Shown here one piece after another: positions 23,587 through 29,334 of a DNA stretch of 29,334 bases; the first letter of the stretch is position 1; every line of letters begins with the position of its first letter. The position numbers and the translations under genes are program-made. Source of the DNA: CAVRJC01 sp964505725 (GTDB lineage: Bacteria > Actinomycetota > Acidimicrobiia > IMCC26256 > DASPTH01); assembly GCA_964505725.1 (NCBI GenBank), contig CAZDJK010000053.1, forward strand, positions 1-29,334, given 5' to 3'. The notes beneath the pieces are model-generated. The model had not been told where the DNA came from, did not search any database, and was given only the letters and a program-made list of their open reading frames with translations.

Positions 23587-23655
23587 CACGGGCGGGTTGG
23601 GCGGGAGTCGGTGGGCCGAGGGCGCAGAACCCGCGGCGCGTCGGGCGCGCCCGGG

Positions 23656-24156
23656 TCAGACGGCGACGGCGGGGAGGTACGGCTCCCAGGCGGGGTCGAT
23701 GCTCCCCGCGGTGGCGACCACCCAAAGGTCGGCGTGGGGCTCGCGGGGCTGGTGGCGTAGCGCGAGGCCCGCCTCGGCCGGGAGCCGATCCTCCTTGCGG
23801 GAATTGCAGGAGCGGCACGACGCGACCACGTTGTCCCACGTGTGCCCACCGCCGCGCGACCGCGGCAGCACGTGATCGATGTTCTCGGCGGCCCGGTTGC
23901 AGTACTGGCAGCGGTGGCCGTCGCGCGCGAACACCGCCCGGCGCGAGAGGGGGACGCGGTTCCGGTACGGGACCCGGACGTAGTGGTTGAGCCGGATCAC
24001 GGAGGGCACGGGGAGGGTGACGCGCTCGGAGTGGAGCTCGGCGCCGTTGCGCGCCACGATCTCCGCCTTCTCCTTGAGCACGAGCACGACCGCTCGCCGC
24101 ATCGGCACGACGCAGAGGGGCTCGTGGCTGGCGTTGAGCAGCAGCGCTCTCCCCAC
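23656..24156 (-). CDS. HNH endonuclease family protein
   Basis: This encodes 166 residues from GTG 24156, with GGAGGG about 9 bases upstream. The N-terminal half (GRALLLNASHEPLCVVPMRR and on to SVIRLNHYVRVPYR) is a domain usual in actinobacterial HNH proteins near this locus. The nuclease part has a zinc pair C83-x-x-C86, the DH at 94-95, N109 and a second pair C114-x-x-C117, matching the HNH core. The C-terminus after about 125 is not conserved. The biological target is unknown. These proteins are common as single chromosomal genes in actinobacteria, so a housekeeping role in DNA repair or recombination is as likely as defence. The long open frame upstream of GTG is not supported. Confidence 0.9.
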   Translation of the reverse strand: MGRALLLNASHEPLCVVPMRRAVVLVLKEKAEIVARNGAELHSERVTLPVPSVIRLNHYVRVPYRNRVPLSRRAVFARDGHRCQYCNRAAENIDHVLPRSRGGGHTWDNVVASCRSCNSRKEDRLPAEAGLALRHQPREPHADLWVVATAGSIDPAWEPYLPAVAV

Positions 24157-24222
24157 CTCTGCATCCCTCCGGGCTGCCTCGGCACTCTGTGGTGACGGAA
24201 GTCTACGGCGCGCGCACATCGA

Positions 24223-24240
24223 GCCCGGCGCTCTCCGGGC
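24223..24240 (-). terminator. Hairpin after the 85-residue gene
   Basis: GCCCGG (24223-24228) and CCGGGC (24235-24240) make a 6-bp stem with a 6-base loop, 12 bases after the stop codon of the small gene. No U-tract. A TAGACT hexamer at 24205-24200 just downstream may be the -10 of the HNH gene, without a visible -35. Confidence 0.35.
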
Positions 24241-24251
24241 GCCGCGGGGAC

Positions 24252-24509
24252 TCAGGCCAGCCGGTCGAGGTCGCGGCACCACTCGAGGTAGGCGACCACG
24301 TCGGCGGGCCGCGCCACGCCGTCGCGGCCATACTGCGTCTCGAAGCGGAACCCGAGGTACGCGCGCGACGGCAGCGGCAGGAACGGCGGCCGCCGCCACC
24401 ACCCGGGCACCGCCAGCCGTTGAGCCTGGCGCAACGCGGTGCGCCAGAGCCGCGGCCGGGTGAGCACCAACGCACCGGCTCGCAGCCAGTACCACGTCCC
24501 GACCCGCAC
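24252..24509 (-). CDS. Uncharacterised 85-residue Trp/Arg-rich protein
   Basis: I do not recognise a named family. From GTG 24509 it reads MRVGTWYWLRAGALVLTRPR, then WRTALRQAQRLAVPGWWRRP, PFLPLPSRAYLGFRF, and ends VAYLEWCRDLDRLA. It is basic, with six Trp residues and no long transmembrane helix, and its ending suggests a short amphipathic helix. Composition and codon use look like real coding sequence, unlike the shadow frames around it. A TACCGT hexamer at 24521-24516 lies 6 bases before the GTG, so the transcript may be leaderless. It is divergent from the MoxR gene and lies upstream of, and in the same direction as, the HNH gene. Similar short proteins may occur at this locus in related genomes, but this needs a database comparison. 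Confidence 0.7.
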   Translation of the reverse strand: MRVGTWYWLRAGALVLTRPRLWRTALRQAQRLAVPGWWRRPPFLPLPSRAYLGFRFETQYGRDGVARPADVVAYLEWCRDLDRLA

Positions 24510-24666
24510 CGGGCGACGGTACCGTGTGACGGGGCCGGCTCCGGGGCCTCTGGTACCGTCGGCGCCCGACCCGGCACGCGGACCCGACCCGCCGTTCACC
24601 ACGTTGCACCGACCGGGACACCGGCCCGAGGAGCCGACCGGACCCACCGACCGGAAGCGAGGTTCC
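24510..24666. promoter_or_regulatory. Divergent intergenic region upstream of the MoxR gene
   Basis: The 157 bp contain TACCGT on the plus strand at 24554-24559 and its inverse at 24521-24516 on the minus strand, both fitting TANNNT. The motif CCGACCGG occurs three times close to the MoxR start (24609, 24634 and 24647). I see no clear -35 for either direction. Confidence 0.3.
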
Positions 24667-25647
24667 GTGGTCCAGCCCGCCACCGCGCCGAGTCGCGACG
24701 CACCGTTCGGGCGGCTGTTCTCCGCGCTCCTCGCCAACGTCGAGCAGGTGGTCCAGGGCAAGCGCGACCAGGTGCACCTCGCGCTCGTGTGCCTTCTCGC
24801 CGAGGGCCACCTCCTCATCGAGGACGTGCCCGGCGTCGGCAAGACGCTGCTCGCGAAGGCCATCGCACGGTCCATCGGCGGGTCGTGCGTGCGCATCCAG
24901 TTCACCCCCGACCTCCTGCCCTCGGACGTGACGGGGGTGTCGGTGTGGAACCGCTCGGCGGACCAGTTCGAGTTCCGCCCCGGAGGCGTCTTCGCCAACG
25001 TTGTGCTCGCGGACGAGATCAACCGCGCGTCGCCCAAGACGCAGTCGGCGCTCCTCGAGGCGATGGAGGAGCGCCAGGTCAGCGTCGACGCCCGCACCTA
25101 CCGGCTCCCCAGCCCGTTCATGGTGATCGCGACCCAGAACCCGATCGAGCTCGAAGGGACCTATCCCCTCCCCGAGGCGCAGCTCGACCGCTTCCTCATG
25201 CGCATCCCGATGGGCTACCCGGACCGCGAGGCCGAGCTCGCCATCCTCGAACGCCACGGCGATGGCGCGCTCGTGGTCGACGACCTCCGGCCGGTCGCAT
25301 CCGCCGCCGACATCGCCGACGCGGTCAGCACCGTGACGGCCGTGTTCCTCGCGCCGGCCCTGCGCACCTACATCGTCGACCTCGTCACCGCGACCCGACG
25401 CCACCCCGATCTGCTCCTCGGCGCGAGCCCGCGTGCGTCGCTCGCGTTGCAGCGCGCGGCGCGGGCGCTCGCCGCGAGCTTCGGGCGCTCGTTTGTGATC
25501 CCCGACGACGTCAAGCGCGTCATGCCGGCCGTCATCGAGCACCGCCTCGTGTTGACCCCCGACGCGCAGCTGCGCGGCGCGTCGGCGGCCGAGGTCGTGC
25601 GCGCCGTGCTCGGCTCCGTCGCAGTGGAGCCGGCGGAACGCGCGTGA
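24667..25647 (+). CDS. MoxR family AAA+ ATPase
   Basis: This encodes 326 residues. The Walker A loop DVPGVGKT is at 53-60, Walker B LADEIN at 114-119, and sensor 1 lies in MVIATQNPIELEGTYPLPEAQLDRFLMR. The small helical domain follows, with GASPRASLAL as the sensor 2 arginine region. MoxR ATPases act as chaperone-like factors, often for proteins with von Willebrand or DUF58 domains. The GTG at 24667 is preferred over an upstream ATG at 24439 because family similarity begins about residue 12 after it and a GAGG lies 6 bases upstream. The downstream genes DUF58 and transglutaminase complete a well-known three-gene set; spacing to DUF58 is 16 bp. Confidence 0.94.
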   Translation: MVQPATAPSRDAPFGRLFSALLANVEQVVQGKRDQVHLALVCLLAEGHLLIEDVPGVGKTLLAKAIARSIGGSCVRIQFTPDLLPSDVTGVSVWNRSADQFEFRPGGVFANVVLADEINRASPKTQSALLEAMEERQVSVDARTYRLPSPFMVIATQNPIELEGTYPLPEAQLDRFLMRIPMGYPDREAELAILERHGDGALVVDDLRPVASAADIADAVSTVTAVFLAPALRTYIVDLVTATRRHPDLLLGASPRASLALQRAARALAASFGRSFVIPDDVKRVMPAVIEHRLVLTPDAQLRGASAAEVVRAVLGSVAVEPAERA

Positions 25648-25663
25648 TCGGAGCAGCGCCGAG

Positions 25664-26863
25664 GTGACACTCACGCGACGCGGTTGGTCGCTCTTCGGCG
25701 GCGCGCTCGGCCTCGTGGTGGGCAAGTTCCTCCTCGGAATGGTCGAGATGCTGGCGCTAGGCATCGGCGCGTCGGCGCTGCTCGCCGGGGCGGTGATCTG
25801 GCTCCGGCTCCGGCCCGCGCCGCGGGTGGCGGTCTCGCGTCGCGTGCAGCCCGACCGCCTGCACGTGGGGTCCGATGGCCGGATCGACATCGTGGTGGAG
25901 AACCTGGGTACCGGGCCCACTCCCGTCCTGCGCGTGACCGACTGGTTCGACCGGCGACGACGGGCGGCGCGGTTCCTCGTACCACCGTTGGCGCCCGGCA
26001 CGCGTGGGCACGCCGCATACCGGATCCCGACCCGGCGACGCGGGCGTTACGTCGTCGGCCCGCTCGTGCTGTCGGAGACCGATCCGTTCGGCCTCGCCCG
26101 GCGCATGCTGCCGGGAGCCGGCGAGACCGAGCTCGTCGTCCGTCCGCGCGTCCACGACATCGTTGCGCCCCTCGCCGCGGGGAGCCGCATGGCCGCGGAC
26201 GGCGAGGCGCGGGGCGCCAACGTGCTCGCGAGCGACCTCGGCGACGACTTCCTGATGTTGCGCGAGTACGAGCAGGGCGACGATCTGCGCCGCGTGCACT
26301 GGCGCGCAACGGCACGGCTGGGCGAGCTGATGATCCGGCACGACGAGGCACGCTGGCGATCACGCGCCGCCGTCGTCCTCGACGTCGGAGCCGACGCGCA
26401 CGACGCCGAGTCGTTCGAGCTGGCGGTCGAGGCGACCGCCTCCGTCGTCGCACGCCTGGTGCGCCAGCGACGACGGGTAGAGGTCGTCGCGAGCACCGCC
26501 GAGGTGCTCGGCACCGGGGGCGACGCCCGTCACGACGTGATCGACCGTCTCGCGACGGTGACACCGAGTCGCGATGGACGCCTCGAGCTCACGTGCGCGA
26601 ACGTGCGCGCGCACCGGCGGGCCGACGTGGTGGTCGTGGTCCTCGGCGCCGTGGGTCCCGACGCGCGCCGCGCGCTCGGCGTGCTCGCCGGCATCCCGGT
26701 GATCGCGGTGCTGACCCGTCCCGGCACCCTGCCGCGCAGCCCCTCGCTCACCGTCGTCGACGCCACCGCTGCACCCTTCGCCGACGCGTGGAACCGGGCG
26801 CTCAGCGCGGCGGACCCCGGCCGGATCCGGAACGTGCGATGGTCACCCGAGCCCGCGTCCTAG
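25664..26863 (+). CDS. DUF58 domain protein, MoxR partner
   Basis: This encodes 399 residues from GTG 25664. The N-terminus has two hydrophobic segments (about 10-30 and 31-48), so the protein is membrane-anchored. A beta-rich region follows, then DPFGLARR. The DUF58 core is DDLRRVHWRATARLGELMIRHDEARW, and a vWA-like fold runs to about 340. DUF58 proteins are encoded beside MoxR ATPases across bacteria, and are thought to be remodelled by them; no enzymatic role is firmly known. The gene overlaps the transglutaminase gene by 25 bases, indicating co-translation. Confidence 0.92.
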   Translation: MTLTRRGWSLFGGALGLVVGKFLLGMVEMLALGIGASALLAGAVIWLRLRPAPRVAVSRRVQPDRLHVGSDGRIDIVVENLGTGPTPVLRVTDWFDRRRRAARFLVPPLAPGTRGHAAYRIPTRRRGRYVVGPLVLSETDPFGLARRMLPGAGETELVVRPRVHDIVAPLAAGSRMAADGEARGANVLASDLGDDFLMLREYEQGDDLRRVHWRATARLGELMIRHDEARWRSRAAVVLDVGADAHDAESFELAVEATASVVARLVRQRRRVEVVASTAEVLGTGGDARHDVIDRLATVTPSRDGRLELTCANVRAHRRADVVVVVLGAVGPDARRALGVLAGIPVIAVLTRPGTLPRSPSLTVVDATAAPFADAWNRALSAADPGRIRNVRWSPEPAS

Positions 26864-29109
26864 CACCGGTCGCGCTGGCCGCGCTCAGCATCACGGCCGG
26901 CCTCTGCCTGGGGCGCCTGTTCGACTCGTCGCGGTACGTCCTGCCGGTCGTGGGCGCGGCCGCGCTCCCCCACGTGATCGGCGCGCTCGGTCGCCGGTGG
27001 CGGTGGCCGACTGCACTCGTGCTCGCGGTCGCCGCGGCCGCGCTCGCGGGCTACGTCGTGTGGGTTCTGGCACCCGGCGCCACGACCGCCGGGCTGCCGC
27101 TCGGGCACACCTGGGACGAGGTCGGTCGGCGGCTCAGCGCGGGATGGCACGAGCTGCGCACGGCACGCGCACCTGCGCCCGCCACCGACGGTGCCGTGCT
27201 CCTGGCCGTCCTCGCGGTCTGGGGCATGGCAATCGTCGCCGACTGGCTCGCATTCACCCGTCGCGCGGCGCTCGGCGCGTTGACGCCGGCCCTCGTCATG
27301 TTCGTCTGGGCGTCGTACCTCGGTTCCTCGGCGTTCCGCGCCGAGACCGTGGGCGCGTTCACGGTGTTCGCGAGCGTGTTCCTGTACGAGCAGGGTCTGG
27401 CGCTGCTCGATTGGCGCCGCAGCTGGTTCGTCACCCGCACTCCCGCGGTCCACCGAGTGCGGGGCGTGGCCGTGCTCGTCGTGGTGGCGGCGGCGGCGGC
27501 GATCGCGGTGGCGCCCGCCCTGCCGGGAGCGGACGCGGCCGCGCTCCTCCGGCTGCACGGCGCAGCCGCCCGGGGCACGGGCGGACACACGTACACGGCC
27601 ACCGTCGCACCGCTCGTCGACGTGGGCGCCGAGCTGCACCGATCGGACGTGCCCGACCTCTTCACCGTGCGCGCTCCCGTCCCCGACTACTGGCGGGTCG
27701 TCGCGCTGGACCGCTATTCGCCGGTCGACGGCGGGCAGTGGACGCTCCAGGCGTCCGGCGACGGCGCGGTTCGTTCGGGCCTGCGCGGGCCCGTCCCGGC
27801 GGGCGCGCTGCATCAGGTCTACGACATCGGACCGCTGGGTGAACGGTGGATGCCGGCGGCGTACCGCGCCGTGCGCATCAGCACTCAGGACGTGATCGTG
27901 GTGACCGCGTCGGCGACCGTCGTCACCACCGAGTCGAGCGTGCGCGGGCTCCGGTACTCAGTCGACTCGCTCCCTGCGGCGCGCCCCGGGGACGTGACCT
28001 CCGCGCAGCAGCGCGCGACCGCGAAGCCGGTGCCGTCGTCGTTGCGCGGCGATCTCGCGCTGCCGTCGGACTTCCCGGCCGACATCCGCACGCTCGCCGA
28101 GACCATCGTGCGGGACGCGTCGGCGAGCACGCCGTACGCGAAGGCGGCGGCGCTGCGCGATTTCTTCCGCGACGGGAGCTTCGTGTACGACACGAGCGTC
28201 GCGCTCGACGAGAGCACGAACGCGATCGAGCAGTTCCTGCGCGATCGGCGGGGCTTCTGCGTGCAGTTCGCGAGCGCGTACGCGGTCATGGCACGGGCGG
28301 TCGGCCTACCCGCCCGTCTGGCGGTCGGTTACACGCCCGGCACGCTGCAGAACAGGGTGTACGTCGTCGGCTCGCACGACGCGCACGCGTGGCCGGAGGT
28401 GTGGCTCGCCGGCCTGGGCTGGACGCACCTCTTCGATCCCACTCCGCCGGCGGGGAGCGACGGCACCGGCGGGAGTGCGCTCCCCGGCGACACCGGGAGC
28501 GACGTCGCGTCGCCGTCACCCACGCCTTCGGCAACCGTCGCGCCGTCCCCGAGCGCAGCGGCACCGTCGGCCGATGCCAACCGGTCGAGCGGCGGCAGCG
28601 TCTCCCCCGCTCCGAACGCGCGTCCACACGTGTCGACCGCGGGTTCGAGCGGCGGCTCGTCGTGGTGGCGGTTGCTCGCGGTCGTCGTTGCGGCGATGTG
28701 TGCGCTCGCGGCCGCGTACGTCCTCGCCGTCGTCGCGGCCAAGCGCCGACGCCGCGCGCGCCGACGCGCTCAGGAGCCGGCCGCGGCGATCGCGGGCGCG
28801 TGGGAGGAGGCGCTGGATCGACTGCGCGAGGCGCGCCTCACTCCCGACCCCGCGCTCACGCCGATCGAGCTCGCGCGCACGGCGCCGGCGCGTGTGGCCG
28901 AGGCGGCCGGCGCGTCGATGCGAACGCTCGCGCGCTCGTACACCACCGCGGCCTACGGCGACCGTCGTCCGGCGCCCGCCGACGCCGAGGCCGCGTGGAG
29001 CGCGCTCGAGCGCCTCGAGCATGCCCTCCTCGCACCGCGGTCGACCGCGGAGCGACTGCGTCGTCGCCTCGACCCCTCGCCCCTGCGCCGCCCCACCTCG
29101 CGCGTCTAA
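26839..29109 (+). CDS. TgpA-like membrane transglutaminase
   Basis: This encodes 756 residues from ATG 26839. Several transmembrane helices fill about residues 10-235. A large extracellular region follows and includes a transglutaminase-like cysteine-protease fold. The catalytic triad is visible: C474 in GFCVQFASAYAVMARAVGLPA, H516 in SHDAHAWPEVWL and D533 in LFDPTPP. A Ser/Pro/Thr-rich linker (about 535-605) leads to a last transmembrane helix (about 613-635) and a cytoplasmic domain of about 120 residues rich in Arg and Ala (a DUF4129-like region). TgpA of Pseudomonas is essential and membrane-bound; its substrate is not known. The gene is last in the MoxR-DUF58 set and stops just before the terminal repeats. 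Confidence 0.92.
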   Translation: MVTRARVLAPVALAALSITAGLCLGRLFDSSRYVLPVVGAAALPHVIGALGRRWRWPTALVLAVAAAALAGYVVWVLAPGATTAGLPLGHTWDEVGRRLSAGWHELRTARAPAPATDGAVLLAVLAVWGMAIVADWLAFTRRAALGALTPALVMFVWASYLGSSAFRAETVGAFTVFASVFLYEQGLALLDWRRSWFVTRTPAVHRVRGVAVLVVVAAAAAIAVAPALPGADAAALLRLHGAAARGTGGHTYTATVAPLVDVGAELHRSDVPDLFTVRAPVPDYWRVVALDRYSPVDGGQWTLQASGDGAVRSGLRGPVPAGALHQVYDIGPLGERWMPAAYRAVRISTQDVIVVTASATVVTTESSVRGLRYSVDSLPAARPGDVTSAQQRATAKPVPSSLRGDLALPSDFPADIRTLAETIVRDASASTPYAKAAALRDFFRDGSFVYDTSVALDESTNAIEQFLRDRRGFCVQFASAYAVMARAVGLPARLAVGYTPGTLQNRVYVVGSHDAHAWPEVWLAGLGWTHLFDPTPPAGSDGTGGSALPGDTGSDVASPSPTPSATVAPSPSAAAPSADANRSSGGSVSPAPNARPHVSTAGSSGGSSWWRLLAVVVAAMCALAAAYVLAVVAAKRRRRARRRAQEPAAAIAGAWEEALDRLREARLTPDPALTPIELARTAPARVAEAAGASMRTLARSYTTAAYGDRRPAPADAEAAWSALERLEHALLAPRSTAERLRRRLDPSPLRRPTSRV

Positions 29110-29110
29110 C

Positions 29111-29334
29111 CCCGGCCGCGCAGTGAGCGACCCGGGATCACCGAGCGAACGGTGGCGCGGCCGGTAACCCGGCCGCGCAGTGAGCGACCCGGGATCACCG
29201 AGCGAACGGTGGCGCGGCCGGGTAACCCGGCCGCGCAGTGAGCGACCCGGGATCACCGAGCGAACGGTGGCGCGGCCGGTAACCCGGCCGCGCAGTGAGC
29301 GACCCGAGGTCAGGGAGCGAGCTTGCCACGCAGG
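29111..29334. repeat. 57/58-bp tandem repeats with palindromic ends, three full copies and a partial fourth
   Basis: Copies at 29111-29167 (57 bp), 29168-29225 (58 bp, one extra G) and 29226-29282 (57 bp) are otherwise identical. A fourth begins at 29283, matches for 23 bases and then diverges into GAGGTCAGGGAGCGAGCTTG up to the window edge. Each unit starts and ends with CCGGCCGCGC and its exact reverse complement GCGCGGCCGG, so each can fold into a hairpin with a 33-base loop. The loop contains the half-sites GAGCGAC and GAGCGAAC. The first copy starts 1 base after the transglutaminase stop. Confidence 0.95.

Noticed and set aside
23656..24156. HNH protein as part of a defence system
   Set aside because: No restriction, methylase, toxin or other defence gene lies nearby, and this HNH family is commonly a lone chromosomal gene in actinobacteria.
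23656..26001. A 781-residue open frame extending the HNH gene upstream
   Set aside because: Its first 615 residues run antisense to the MoxR and DUF58 genes. Family similarity begins at GTG 24156, which has its own ribosome site.
28516..29256. A minus-strand frame with 19-residue repeats over the terminal tandem repeat
   Set aside because: The second copy is 58 bp, which breaks the frame between units, and the rest is antisense to the transglutaminase. The repeat is better read as non-coding.
29111..29334. CRISPR array
   Set aside because: The units abut with no variable spacers and there are no cas genes nearby.

Overview
This is a high-GC (roughly 70% or more), gene-dense stretch of an actinobacterial chromosome, and it holds an essentially complete division and cell wall (dcw) cluster. 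The phylum call rests on the order ftsZ-pgeF-yggS-sepF-yggT-divIVA beside ileS, on SepF and DivIVA with no ftsA or ddl, on a MurE carrying the meso-diaminopimelate motif DNPR, and on frequent GTG/TTG starts. A lineage near class Acidimicrobiia is my best guess, but the sequence alone does not prove it.

Layout. Bases 1-247 (minus) are the N-terminus of a Lys/Ala/Pro-rich protein that runs off the window edge, built on exact 15-bp tandem repeats. Next come a DUF167 gene (minus) and the divergent ileS (plus), which share a 77-bp promoter region. ileS ends at a long hairpin facing divIVA. From there to 23.4 kb everything is on the minus strand. In transcription order this is mraZ, rsmH, ftsL-like, ftsI, murE, murF, mraY, murD, ftsW, murG, murC, murB, ftsQ, then a 205-bp regulatory gap, then ftsZ, pgeF, yggS, sepF, yggT, divIVA. 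Most junctions are ATGA or GTGA stop/start overlaps, so translation is probably coupled. Upstream of mraZ lie an HNH endonuclease gene and a small 85-residue gene (minus), then a plus-strand trio: MoxR ATPase, DUF58 protein and a membrane transglutaminase. The window ends in three near-identical 57/58-bp tandem repeats plus a fourth partial copy.

Function. MurC, D, E and F build UDP-MurNAc-pentapeptide from the product of MurB. MraY and MurG convert it to lipid II. FtsW and FtsI polymerise and crosslink it at the septum, with FtsQ and the FtsL-like protein as scaffold. FtsZ and its membrane anchor SepF form the ring, and DivIVA marks poles and septum.

Most of the window is conserved and ordinary. 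The parts worth a second look are an IleRS whose HIGH motif reads GIHH (the swapped signature linked to mupirocin hyper-resistance), a 10-bp-phased MraZ-box array over the mraZ promoter, a promoter and competing-hairpin leader before ftsZ, a 15-bp inverted repeat between mraZ and rsmH, a palindromic in-frame insertion that duplicates the yggS start, and the terminal tandem repeats. I did not find a convincing new multi-gene system.
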